Shown: one piece after another, positions 7,031-15,218 of the stretch
Layout: each line of letters begins with the position of its first letter
How positions within the stretch are numbered: position 1 is the first letter of the stretch
Assembly: GCA_031281555.1 (NCBI GenBank)
Contig: JAITFK010000003.1
Location: 1-40,222 of the forward strand
DNA from: Treponema sp.
GTDB taxonomy: Bacteria; Spirochaetota; Spirochaetia; Treponematales; Breznakiellaceae
Length of the DNA stretch: 40,222 bases
Direction of reading: 5' to 3'
Made by a program: the position numbers and the translations under genes
The notes under the pieces: model-generated
The model's database searches: none
What the model saw: only the letters and a program-made list of their open reading frames with translations
What the model was told of the DNA's origin: nothing

Positions 7031-7579
7031 CTACACACCCAGCCTTGTTTCCTCAATACGCTTTAAAAGACCGACCAGTTCATGGTTGTCCTTTGTTTCT
7101 TCCCGGATTTTTTCGATCTGACGGAGCATCGGTTTAGCAAGGGGCCGTGCCCATTCCCGGTATTAATCAAAAGTAGAAACATCCATTCGCACCGGAGTAA
7201 CCGACTTTCCAGCAATATTTTGAATGTGCTGTAAAATAAGAATTCCATCGGGGGCTAAATCACCGGCATAGTAAAAAGAAAAACCGGAAGCGGCAAGAAT
7301 CTTTATGATAATAACGGTGGCGCGGTTTGAATAACCACCGATGTAAAGGAAGTAGTCATAACGTGAAAGCTCTTTGCTGTGTTTTTGCGGACTTCCCAAA
7401 GCGTAAAAAGTTTCTTTGTTTTCAATAATTAATACAATTTTATATTTTTTCTCTGATAAAAGATGTATTGTTTTGATCGCTTCTGTACTCTCAAGGGGAA
7501 GACCGAGTATATGACATCCGGTATCGACCAATGGCGGTTCCTGATTTTTGTATTGAATAATGATTTTACAGGCGATCAT
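7031..7579 (-). pseudogene. JetD-like (Wadjet) C-terminal fragment with in-frame stop
   Basis: The minus-strand ORF 7579-7163 encodes a toprim-like C-terminal domain of the JetD type (DUF2220/DUF2399): IIENKETFY, FLYIGGYSNRA, YYAGDLAPDGILILQHI, then PVRMDVSTFD. A TAA stops it there, but the same frame continues without shift for 43 codons (YREWARPL to the TAG at 7031-7033), and that continuation fits the end of the family. So one nonsense codon separates two parts of a single domain. The ~200 N-terminal residues expected of JetD are absent; upstream on the minus strand an in-frame TAA precedes the ATG. JetD is the nuclease subunit of the anti-plasmid Wadjet system, and no JetA/B/C genes are nearby. 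It is best read as a decayed remnant in a defence island. Confidence 0.7.
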
Positions 7580-7708
7580 GGTTTAAGGATAAGAGCGTTC
7601 CAGAAAAGAAAGATCAGGGATTTTAGTATTTTTCTGTATGCGGTATAAAAATGGATTGCAAAGAACCAAGAGGTTTCAACTGTAAAAATTATTAGGCAAT
7701 AGGTTATA

Positions 7709-7738
7709 TTGACTATATAGCGCAAAGCAAAGAATAAT
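7709..7738 (+). promoter_or_regulatory. Candidate promoter of the hybrid histidine kinase gene
   Basis: TTGACT, 18 bases, AATAAT, about 90 bases before the chosen start. A plausible but unconfirmed sigma70-type site in the ~250-base gap between the JetD remnant and the kinase gene; nothing else is recognised in that gap. Confidence 0.35.
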
Positions 7739-7827
7739 GAGTAATGGTATTAATATGATGACAATGAATAGAGTTGTTTACCATATTCAGCGGTAACATA
7801 ACGAATTTATATTGGGGATGTGCTGGT

Positions 7828-10800
7828 GTGAAATCCGTAAGGTTTTTTAATTCCTTGATTACACAGATGCTTTTATTTCTTGTGATGTTGGCGGTAGCAA
7901 TATCTGTAGGTACTGTTACTACTCAAATGCGTGTATCCAGAAAAGGAACGCATGATAGATATGCTTCTCAGGCTGAAATTGCCGTTCGCTTGGCAGCGTC
8001 TTTTATCTCAGCGAAAGAGATAGATTTCTATTTAAAGACATTGGAAGAAGATGATAATTACCGCAGATTACTTGATATCCTAAAGTCCATACAAACCATG
8101 TCGGGTATGACATATGTATTTGTTACCCAAATAACCGATGGCGGCGAGTTATTTGTTTTTGACACCGACCCCGATGATGATACCCATATGGTGCTTGGCA
8201 GTTTCTCTGATTGGGCGGAATCCGGGATTGATTCCCCGCTGCAACCCGTTTTATCAGCCGGGAAAAAGCCGGCCCCTTATATTTCCGATACCGAGTGGGG
8301 TTTTTTTCTAACCGCCAGGGAACCTATATATAGATATGACGGGACGACTGCCGGTTATGCCGGAGCAAATTTTTATATGGGAACCGTTTTGGCCGATCAG
8401 GCAAGTGCATTGCGTACCAATATAATTGTTACTGCTTTTGTATTTGTGATCAGTTTGGCAGTGTATTTTTTAATCGTATATAAACTTGTAGCTGCCCCGT
8501 TAAGAACATTGACAGTCAATGTCGGCAGGTTGTCTGCCGGTGAAGTGCTTTCGCGGGTTTTATCATCCAGGGAAAATGAATTCTCACTTTTGGAAGATAC
8601 TTTTTCCGATATGAGCAAGCGTAATGCTCACAGTAAAAAAATAACGGATGTCCTTAACAAGACGGCTATAATTTTTCTGTCGCATCGTGATGGAGCATTT
8701 GATAATATGATGACAGCAGGGGTGAGTCTGATTGCCGATATGGCTGAAATTGACAGGCTGATTCTATGCCGCAATCATATAGCAGCCGACAGTTTGTGTG
8801 CGTCTGAAGTTTACCGCTGGGACAGAAGTTCCGGGGGCAGCACCGAATTAATTGAGTCTCTCATTAACGTACCTTATGCGCAGTTGATACCGGATTGGGA
8901 AGCACTTTTGTCCGAAGGGAATCATATAAATAGTCCGTCAAGACTGCTGCTTGAAAGAGTCGCTAACACACTTAAATCATTTGGGGTACTGACAGCCGCT
9001 GTCATACCGATACATATAAACAATGCGTTTTGGGGCTTTGCGCTTTTCGGCGATACCAGAAATGAACGTTATTTTGAGGATGATATTATTGAGATGCTGC
9101 GCTCGGCGGCATTTTTATTTGCGAACGCGTTCATTCGCGCCGACATGGAACGTGATATTAAAGAAGCGTTGAATAATGCGATGGAAGCAAGCAAAGCAAA
9201 AAGCGATTTCCTCTCCAACATGAGCCATGAAATGCGGACACCGATGAATGCGATCCTGGGTATCACTGAAATTCAACTGCAAGACAAAACGCTGCCGCCG
9301 GGTATATGGGATGATTTGAACAGGATCTACAATTCAAGCTATTTATTGTTGGGTATTATCAACGACATATTGGACCTGTCCAAAATTGAAGCGGGCAAGC
9401 TGGAACTGGTGCCGTCCAGCTATGATGTTTCAGGCCTCATCAACGACACCGTTCATCTCAATGTCATAAAGTACGAGGGTAAGCCGATTGAATTCAATCT
9501 TCAGGTGGATGAAAATATCCCGTCAACGCTGTACGGCGATGAATTACGCATCAAACAGATTTTAAACAACCTGCTTTCAAACGCATTCAAATATACGGAT
9601 GAGGGTGAGGTTTCGCTGTCAGTTGCCGCCGAATATGCGCAGCATGAAGAGCCGCAGATAACGCTTGTGTTCTGCGTAAGCGACACGGGACAAGGTATGA
9701 CCCCTGAGCAGTTAGATACACTGTTCGATGAGTACACGCGTTTTAATTTGGAAGCCAACCGTACAATCGAAGGTACGGGCCTAGGTATGAGTATTACGAA
9801 GCATCTCATCCGCATGCTGGAAGGCGAAATCTCCATTGAAAGTGAACCTGGTAGAGGTTCGGTATTTACCGTACGTTTGCCCCAGGGGATTATCAGCGAC
9901 GGGGTTTTAGGCAGGGAAATGGCTGAAAACCTCAAGCAGTTTCGTCTTGGCAAAACAGAAAAAATAAAAAAATCGCCGCAAATAGTACATGAATATATGC
10001 CCTACGGCAGAGTTTTGATAGTAGATGACGTGGAAACGAATTTGTATGTCGCCAAAGGGCTCATGGCCCCTTACGGCTTGTTGATTGAGACCGCCACAAG
10101 CGGTCTAGAAGCGGTTAACAAAATCAAGAGCAGCGCTGTCTATGATATCATATTTATGGACTATTTTATGCCAGGAATGGATGGCATAGAAGCGGTAAAA
10201 ATCATACGCAGTCTGGGGTACGCTCATCCGATCATCGCCCTAACCGCCAACGCTCTGGCAGGGCAGGCGGAGATGTTCATGGAAAACGGGTTTGATGGTT
10301 TTATCTTTAAACCGATAGATATACGCCAGTTGGACCTTTCGTTGAACAAACTGATACGTGACAAACAACCGCCCGAGGTGATTGAAGCGGCACGGCAGCA
10401 AGCTCTCAAGGATGTACAGCCTGCCTCAGGCTCGGAACTGGCGGCAATTTTCGTGCGGGATGCCGAAAATGCCCTTGAGCGTCTGAACGCGATACACTCA
10501 AACGCATACCGTAGAATCGACGATATCCGGATGTTTGTAATCAACGTCCACGCGATGAAAAGTGCCCTTGCAAACATCGGTGAAACCGAGCTTTCCGCTG
10601 CCGCGTACAAATTAGAACAGGCAGGACGGACGGAAGATATAAAGGTAATGAGATCAGAAACCCCGGTGTTTCTGGAAGCATTGCGTGAAGCGATCGAAAG
10701 AAACAAACCCAAAGAAGACGATGGTGAAGCGGTACAGGAAGATTCTGAGGGCATATGGACGTATTTTTGTGGGAAACTGCTTGTTATTCAAAAAGCGTGC

Positions 10801-10983
10801 GAGGAGTATGATGAAATAACCGCTAATACGGAATTGGCTGAACTGAGACAAAAGAAATGGCCGCGTTCTACCAATGAACTGCTGAACACTATCGGTGAGC
10901 ATTTATTGCACAGTGATTTTGAGGAAGCCGCGAAACTTGCGGATGATTATGCGAAAAATAAAGATATGCACCAAGTATCGTGA
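7828..10983 (+). CDS. Hybrid sensor histidine kinase (dCache-like sensor, HAMP, GAF, HisKA, HATPase, REC, HPt)
   Basis: I prefer GTG 7828 (1051 aa; GGGGA 9 bases upstream, product starting VKSVRFFNSL) over TTG 7774, but both are possible. One membrane helix (~8-32), an extracytoplasmic sensor of ~155 residues, a second helix around 200-220 and a HAMP linker come first. A GAF-like region follows (~270-455). SHEMRTPMNAILG holds phospho-acceptor His ~467. The ATP-binding part has NNLLSNAFKYT, DTGQGM and GTGLGMSI. A receiver domain contains FMDYFMPGMDG with Asp ~778, and an HPt-like domain ends the protein with HAMKSALANIG, His ~908. The full His-Asp-His relay is therefore on one chain. No separate response regulator is next to it, so the final output partner is elsewhere. 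Signal unknown. Confidence 0.9.
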   Translation: MKSVRFFNSLITQMLLFLVMLAVAISVGTVTTQMRVSRKGTHDRYASQAEIAVRLAASFISAKEIDFYLKTLEEDDNYRRLLDILKSIQTMSGMTYVFVTQITDGGELFVFDTDPDDDTHMVLGSFSDWAESGIDSPLQPVLSAGKKPAPYISDTEWGFFLTAREPIYRYDGTTAGYAGANFYMGTVLADQASALRTNIIVTAFVFVISLAVYFLIVYKLVAAPLRTLTVNVGRLSAGEVLSRVLSSRENEFSLLEDTFSDMSKRNAHSKKITDVLNKTAIIFLSHRDGAFDNMMTAGVSLIADMAEIDRLILCRNHIAADSLCASEVYRWDRSSGGSTELIESLINVPYAQLIPDWEALLSEGNHINSPSRLLLERVANTLKSFGVLTAAVIPIHINNAFWGFALFGDTRNERYFEDDIIEMLRSAAFLFANAFIRADMERDIKEALNNAMEASKAKSDFLSNMSHEMRTPMNAILGITEIQLQDKTLPPGIWDDLNRIYNSSYLLLGIINDILDLSKIEAGKLELVPSSYDVSGLINDTVHLNVIKYEGKPIEFNLQVDENIPSTLYGDELRIKQILNNLLSNAFKYTDEGEVSLSVAAEYAQHEEPQITLVFCVSDTGQGMTPEQLDTLFDEYTRFNLEANRTIEGTGLGMSITKHLIRMLEGEISIESEPGRGSVFTVRLPQGIISDGVLGREMAENLKQFRLGKTEKIKKSPQIVHEYMPYGRVLIVDDVETNLYVAKGLMAPYGLLIETATSGLEAVNKIKSSAVYDIIFMDYFMPGMDGIEAVKIIRSLGYAHPIIALTANALAGQAEMFMENGFDGFIFKPIDIRQLDLSLNKLIRDKQPPEVIEAARQQALKDVQPASGSELAAIFVRDAENALERLNAIHSNAYRRIDDIRMFVINVHAMKSALANIGETELSAAAYKLEQAGRTEDIKVMRSETPVFLEALREAIERNKPKEDDGEAVQEDSEGIWTYFCGKLLVIQKACEEYDEITANTELAELRQKKWPRSTNELLNTIGEHLLHSDFEEAAKLADDYAKNKDMHQVS

Positions 10984-11170
10984 ACGTATTGATTTTTAAT
11001 AAAGGACTTATTTCCGGATAAGCTCTTAGTCTAAGCTTGACGGGAATATGCAGTGTTCCGTCTGTCTATTTCATCTTGCGGTGAAGGACAAGGTAGTTCA
11101 TAAATTCCCGAACCACAAGTTTCCGCTTTTAACGGTAAGTAAAGGAATACTCTTTGTAAAGAAGACCGAC

Positions 11171-11199
11171 TTGCATTAAATTAATAATTATTCTATTAT
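11171..11199 (+). promoter_or_regulatory. Candidate promoter of the sugar isomerase/epimerase gene
   Basis: TTGCAT, 17 bases, TATTAT, 64 bases before the ATG. It lies in the 279-base gap after the kinase gene, in which I see no ORF or RNA gene. Confidence 0.5.
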
Positions 11200-11262
11200 T
11201 TGCAATGGTTTGCCTGTGTGAGACTGCGTTTCAGTTGATTTTTACGGTATTTGGAGGAGAAA

Positions 11263-12255
11263 ATGACAAGACCGGTAACTATTTTTTCAGGACAGTGGGC
11301 GGATTTGCCCTTTGAGAAATTTTGTGAAAAGGTAAAATCTTTCGGTTATGACGGAATTGAAATCGCCTGCTGGGGTGATCATCTGGATTTAAAAAAAGCG
11401 GCGACTGATCTTAAATATGCGGAAGATCGTAAAAACATTTTAAAAAACTTCGGTCTTAAAGTATGGGCTATCGGGACTCATTTAATCGGACAGTGCGTGG
11501 GTGATAACTGGGACCCTCGCCTGAACGGTTTTGCACCGTCCAATCTTGCAGGGAAACCTGAGGATATTCGCAAATGGGCTATTCAGGAGATGAAATACGC
11601 TGCTGTCGCAGCAAAGAATCTGGGAATAAAAATCGTTACAGGTTTTATGGGCAGTCCCATTTGGGCTTACTGGTATTCCTTTCCTCAAACTACGGAACAG
11701 ATGATAGATGACGGGTATAAGCAAATCATTAAAAACTGGACACCTATTTTTGACGAGTTTGACAAGAACGGTGTTAAGTTTGCTCTGGAAGTACACCCTA
11801 CGGAAATAGCGTTTGATTATTATTCCGCCGAGCGGCTTCTAAAGGAATTCAAGAACAGAAAAACACTTGGTTTTAATTTTGATCCTTCTCATCTTATTTG
11901 GCAGGGAGTGACACCTCATATTTTTATAAGAGATTTTGCGAAACAAATTTTACATGTTCACATGAAAGATACGGCGGTTACCCTTGACGGTAAGGCAGGA
12001 ATTCTCGGCTCCTTCCTGACTTTTGGCGATGTAAGGCGCGGCTGGAATTTCCGTTCGCTCGGGCACGGCGATGTAGATTTTGAAAATATTATCCGGGAAC
12101 TTAACGCGATTAATTATAAGGGACCGTTATCTGTTGAATGGGAAGATTCCGGCATGAACAGGGATTTTGGTGCGAAAGAAGCCTGTGATTTTGTTAAGAG
12201 TATTAATTTTTCTCCTTCGGATGTTGCTTTTGACAGCGCGTTAAAAGCTGAATAA
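11263..12255 (+). CDS. Sugar phosphate isomerase/epimerase-like TIM-barrel protein
   Basis: The track start TTG 11251 is actually the ribosome site TTGGAGGAG; the real start is ATG 11263 (330 aa). The protein has the xylose isomerase-like TIM barrel (AP_endonuc_2 family). N-terminal FGYDGIEIACWGDH is typical. The metal and substrate residues are in ALEVHPTE (Glu), FNFDPSHLIWQG (Asp, His), HVHMKDT (His) and SVEWEDSGM (Glu). Enzymes of this group interconvert or epimerise free or phosphorylated sugars, inositols or hydroxypyruvate, so the substrate cannot be named. It stands alone between a signalling gene and a tRNA and may be monocistronic. Confidence 0.85.
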   Translation: MTRPVTIFSGQWADLPFEKFCEKVKSFGYDGIEIACWGDHLDLKKAATDLKYAEDRKNILKNFGLKVWAIGTHLIGQCVGDNWDPRLNGFAPSNLAGKPEDIRKWAIQEMKYAAVAAKNLGIKIVTGFMGSPIWAYWYSFPQTTEQMIDDGYKQIIKNWTPIFDEFDKNGVKFALEVHPTEIAFDYYSAERLLKEFKNRKTLGFNFDPSHLIWQGVTPHIFIRDFAKQILHVHMKDTAVTLDGKAGILGSFLTFGDVRRGWNFRSLGHGDVDFENIIRELNAINYKGPLSVEWEDSGMNRDFGAKEACDFVKSINFSPSDVAFDSALKAE

Positions 12256-12273
12256 GGCAAAGCGGCTGTAAAC

Positions 12274-12345
12274 GGACGATTAACTCAGCGGGAGAGTGCT
12301 ACCTTCACACGGTAGAAGTCACTGGTTCAATCCCAGTATCGTCCA
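12274..12345 (+). tRNA. tRNA-Val (anticodon CAC)
   Basis: A complete cloverleaf is visible: acceptor GGACGAT pairs with ATCGTCC, the D arm holds TTAACTCAGCGGGAGA, the anticodon stem CTACC/GGTAG closes loop TTCACAC with anticodon CAC (reads GTG), and the T arm is CTGGTTCAATCCCAG. Discriminator base is A. The 3' CCA is not encoded (the next bases are CA). It is 72 bases long with a short variable loop. A 12-base copy of part of its T arm recurs 41 bases downstream. Confidence 0.92.
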
Positions 12346-12361
12346 CAAAATTAGTTTTGTT

Positions 12362-12373
12362 ACTGGTTCAATC
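12362..12373 (+). repeat. Direct repeat of the tRNA-Val T-arm segment
   Basis: ACTGGTTCAATC occurs inside the tRNA (12321-12332) and again here, just past the AT-rich hairpin ACAAAA-TTAG-TTTTGT (12345-12360). It could be a tandem-duplication scar or an attachment-site-like trace. Confidence 0.5.
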
Positions 12374-12395
12374 TTTATTACGGGGGAAATAAAGA

Positions 12396-13325
12396 ATGAA
12401 AAGTTTTTTGCCTGTTCTTTTATTTTTTCTTTGCGGGGTATTGTACTCTTCTGAATATATTTGGGACTTTATCAACGCGCTTGCAAGGAATGATTTTTCC
12501 GTTATAGAAAATATACTTAAAGAAAATATTAATAAAATACCGGCAGAGGAAAAAAGACTCCTGATGAATTTTTCCCTGAATTATTGTTGGGGAGAAAATG
12601 CGGTAAAAGCAATGGATATTCTAGAAAGATACAATATCCGTCCGACAGGTTATGATTTATTTACGGCAATTAACAGGAATCAGCCGGATATAGTTATTCA
12701 ATCCGTAATAAGCAGGGGAGTGCAGGCTAACGGTGAAATACTTCTTTTGTTAACGGAAAAACAGAGGTTTAATCTTGCTGCGCGGTTAATAGAGTTAGGA
12801 ATAGATGTTAATTATCAGTATCCGCTGTCGAAAAGTTATGCGGACGGCATGACACCGCTTTTATATGCCTGTAAAGCGAATAATTTTGAACTTGTGAAAA
12901 TGCTCGTTGAGCACGGAGCCAATGTTCAGACAAGGAATAAAAACGGAAGCACCGCTTTATCAATAGCCCGCGTAAACGGAAACACTCAAATTGCGGATTT
13001 TTTGATCGAAAAAGGAGCTGTTGAATCCGGAAATTATTTACCGCCGCGGCAAAGTACGGGTATTTCAGGTTTTCCGGAAAACGAAACTGTTTTTCAAACA
13101 GGAACTTACTATGTTCTCGGCGGGAGTATTAGTATGAGGTTTTCAGGTAACGCTAATTCAGGCAGTATAAATTACATCGTAAGCGGAATGTCAAGAACAG
13201 GTGTTTACAAAGTTGAAGGGAGTAATTTATCTTTAGCAATGGACGGGCGTACATTTATATATAAAGTTGATTCCAATATGTCATTTTCAGGTAACGGTGA
13301 AGTTTGGGTAAGATCCGGAAATTAA
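12396..13325 (+). CDS. Secreted ankyrin-repeat protein
   Basis: 309 aa with an N-terminal signal peptide (KSFLPVLLFFLCGVLYSS), so it is exported. Residues ~25-150 are helical and repeat-like, and two clear ankyrin repeats follow (DGMTPLLYACKANNFELVKML, and GSTALSIARVNGNTQIADFL). The last ~80 residues switch to a Gly/Ser-rich beta pattern (GTYYVLGGSISMRFSGN, GVYKVEGSNLSL, FSGNGEVWVR), like the small beta domains seen in Treponema surface proteins. It probably acts in protein-protein contact at the cell envelope; partner unknown. It is convergent with the flagellar chaperone gene, with only 7 bases between the two stop codons. Confidence 0.75.
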   Translation: MKSFLPVLLFFLCGVLYSSEYIWDFINALARNDFSVIENILKENINKIPAEEKRLLMNFSLNYCWGENAVKAMDILERYNIRPTGYDLFTAINRNQPDIVIQSVISRGVQANGEILLLLTEKQRFNLAARLIELGIDVNYQYPLSKSYADGMTPLLYACKANNFELVKMLVEHGANVQTRNKNGSTALSIARVNGNTQIADFLIEKGAVESGNYLPPRQSTGISGFPENETVFQTGTYYVLGGSISMRFSGNANSGSINYIVSGMSRTGVYKVEGSNLSLAMDGRTFIYKVDSNMSFSGNGEVWVRSGN

Positions 13326-13332
13326 GCAGTAT

Positions 13333-13887
13333 TTACCCTTTTAGATCTACAAGTGAAGCTGAGTTTGAATCATTGAAATTGGTTTTTCTTCCGCCTGCCG
13401 TGTATGGATTGTTTCGCAGAGCTTTGATTTCTAAACGAAGTTCAACCATACGCTTGGAAAGCAATTCCCTGTTTTTGGTTGAACGTACAACGGCCTCATT
13501 TTTAAGCTTTTCCAAAGATGCCTTTAAACCATGTACCTCATCAGGGGCTTCGAATTTTTCCGCGCTTTTTTGCGTTGTAACTGCCGCTGTTGAAATGAGG
13601 GAATTGTACATTTCCTCAAGAGGATCTATAACTTTTTGTATTGAAAAAATATCAGCGACAATTTTTTCTTCTATTTCTACATAATTTAAAAGGTCTTCAG
13701 TGCTGCCTGATTCAATTACGCTCTGTTGTTTATCAAGCAGATTCAGATAGGAGCGAAAGCGATCCCGCTGTTGTGATAAAAGAGTTTTAAAACGTTTTAA
13801 AACCGCGACTCTCTGGGCAAGTTCCGTTGAATCAATGTTATCGTTTACATCTGCCGGTGTATTTTGCCTGTTTGTTAAAGCCGCCAT
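13333..13887 (-). CDS. FlgN-like flagellar export chaperone
   Basis: 184 aa, almost entirely helical and rich in Lys/Glu/Gln, with the FlgN-type layout: long N-terminal helices (LAQRVAVLKRFKTLLSQQRDRF) ending in a helix with NRELLSKRMVELRLEIKALRNN. FlgN keeps hook-associated proteins FlgK and FlgL unfolded for type III export. It sits 17 bases downstream of fliS on the same strand, which supports the flagellar role. Sequence similarity within this family is low, so the call rests on composition, length and context. Confidence 0.6.
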   Translation of the reverse strand: MAALTNRQNTPADVNDNIDSTELAQRVAVLKRFKTLLSQQRDRFRSYLNLLDKQQSVIESGSTEDLLNYVEIEEKIVADIFSIQKVIDPLEEMYNSLISTAAVTTQKSAEKFEAPDEVHGLKASLEKLKNEAVVRSTKNRELLSKRMVELRLEIKALRNNPYTAGGRKTNFNDSNSASLVDLKG

Positions 13888-13904
13888 TTTTCTCCGTTTT
13901 CCTT

Positions 13905-14354
13905 TTATCCGGCTATATTTAAGCCTACAACCTCACGGTTTGAATGGTCAACTGTATTCTGACTTGCTATTTTACTCCATGAATCCCTTAGTTCACAAAG
14001 CAAATTTTTAACTGTTAACAATCTGCTTGTATCTTTTGTGATATTTGCTTCTATTAATTCCCTGTTAAACCATGTATATAATGAAAAGAGGTTTTTTGAA
14101 ATTTCACCGCCCTGTTCAAAATCCAGGGAAACCATTAATTCAGTCAATATTTCTTCGGTTTTCATAATCGCTTTATTGACTTGTTCTATTCGGCTGGGGT
14201 CTTTTTTTTGCTGTTTATTGTCTTCTTCAAGGAGATTAATTGCTTTAGCCAGCTGTTTCGCCGCTTCATCATACAGCATGACAATAAGCTGTCCTTGTCC
14301 GGCAGTTATTATTGTAGTTTCTTTATATGTAGATGACGCGTTTTTATATGCCAA
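13905..14354 (-). CDS. fliS: Flagellar export chaperone FliS
   Basis: 149 aa beginning at a TTG (14354) with GGGAGG at good spacing; product starts LAYKNASSTYKETTI. It shows the FliS signature: a tyrosine-containing N-terminus, then TAGQGQLIVMLYDEAAKQLAKAI, and later ILTELMVSLDFEQGGEISKNLFSLYTWFNRELIEAN. FliS binds the C-terminus of flagellin and prevents early polymerisation in the cytoplasm. It is followed by the flgN-like gene as a pair. No flagellin gene is in the window. Confidence 0.92.
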   Translation of the reverse strand: MAYKNASSTYKETTIITAGQGQLIVMLYDEAAKQLAKAINLLEEDNKQQKKDPSRIEQVNKAIMKTEEILTELMVSLDFEQGGEISKNLFSLYTWFNRELIEANITKDTSRLLTVKNLLCELRDSWSKIASQNTVDHSNREVVGLNIAG

Positions 14355-14410
14355 AATAGTCCTCCCAAATTAATATCGGTAAAAAAAAACTTTACTTGAG
14401 TAATAAAGGA

Positions 14411-14522
14411 TTTTCCAAAACTTCAGTTTTTGGGAAATCTACTTTAGATTTAAAGGAAAAACTGGCCTTTTGGACAGCTTTTCCAGAGCATTTTTTAAAA
14501 CTAACCGAGTTTTGGAAAAGGC
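14411..14522. repeat. Cluster of palindromic TTTTCCAAAACT-type repeats between rsmG and fliS
   Basis: The gap holds several related inverted copies: TTTTCCAAAACT facing AGTTTTTGGGAAA (14411-14437), CTTTTGGACAGC, and GCTTTTCCA facing TGGAAAAGGC (14477-14522). The hairpins would lie in the transcript between rsmG and fliS and may end or process it. The repeated theme suggests a dispersed REP/MITE-like element; partial copies (TTTTTCCAAA) occur near 32140. Confidence 0.6.
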
Positions 14523-14533
14523 TCAATATTTAA

Positions 14534-15205
14534 TCAATTTGTTTTTATTACCAGTATATGTCTTTCCTCTTCAAGAAAAGGTACATTATAAGAAATTGTT
14601 TCCCAATTACAACCAAAATCCTTAAAAGGAGCCATTTCATGTTCTGTTTTTTTAAGCCGCCCCTTATACGCGGCAATGATACCTCCTTTTTTCAATACAT
14701 GGATAAGGATTTTTAACAATTTCGGTTCCATAGGTTTAAAGGCGCGGAAGGTTACCATGTTAAAACTTTCTTTTTTGGTTTTTTCAAGTTCCCCCTCTTC
14801 TACGGTGATGTTGGGAATTTTTAATATTGCTTTTACGTTGCATAAAAAGGCTGCCTTGCGTCCCATTCGTTCAATAAGGGTAAAATCGCAGTTTGGCATA
14901 GCAATGGCAAGCGGTATTCCGGGGAAGCCCGCTCCAGAACCTGCGTCCGCTATTACGGGTTTTTTTGTTTCTCCCAGTAAGCGGTATAAAATTCCAAGCG
15001 GTGCAAGAGAATCAAGAATATGCTTTATTATGAGTTCTTTTGTATTATTTGTTCCGGTAAGTCCGTAAGCGGAGTTAAAAAGCTCGATCTCGTTTTTGTA
15101 ACGGTCAAGAAGAGATACTACTTCTTCAAAGCGGCAGGAAAGCAGGCCAGCGATTTCTTTGTCGCTTTTCAGCAGGGCTCTGATGCCTTCGGTAATTAAT
15201 TCCAT
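14534..15205 (-). CDS. rsmG: 16S rRNA (guanine527-N7)-methyltransferase
   Basis: 223 aa, the usual length for RsmG/GidB. The N-terminal helical part has FNSAYGLTGTNN (the variant of the common NLT segment) and IIKHILDSLAPL. The SAM-binding loop is ADAGSGAGFPGIPLA (~86-100), followed by FTLIERMGRKAAFL and VTFRAFKP. RsmG methylates N7 of G527 in 16S rRNA; its loss gives low-level streptomycin resistance in other bacteria. In many genomes it is near parA/parB at the origin, but here it follows a symporter gene by 13 bases on the same strand, so the link to the origin is not kept. Confidence 0.93.
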   Translation of the reverse strand: MELITEGIRALLKSDKEIAGLLSCRFEEVVSLLDRYKNEIELFNSAYGLTGTNNTKELIIKHILDSLAPLGILYRLLGETKKPVIADAGSGAGFPGIPLAIAMPNCDFTLIERMGRKAAFLCNVKAILKIPNITVEEGELEKTKKESFNMVTFRAFKPMEPKLLKILIHVLKKGGIIAAYKGRLKKTEHEMAPFKDFGCNWETISYNVPFLEEERHILVIKTN

Positions 15206-15218
15206 CCAAGACGCGTTT

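Noticed and set aside
10224-10754. 176-aa minus-strand ORF within the histidine kinase gene
   Set aside because: It is a shadow of the well-supported REC/HPt coding frame on the plus strand, and is Ser/Arg/Ala-rich without recognisable motifs.
13304-13684. Plus-strand 126-aa ORF opposite the FlgN-like gene
   Set aside because: The minus-strand FlgN-like frame fits the fliS neighbour; the plus frame is a Ser-rich shadow.
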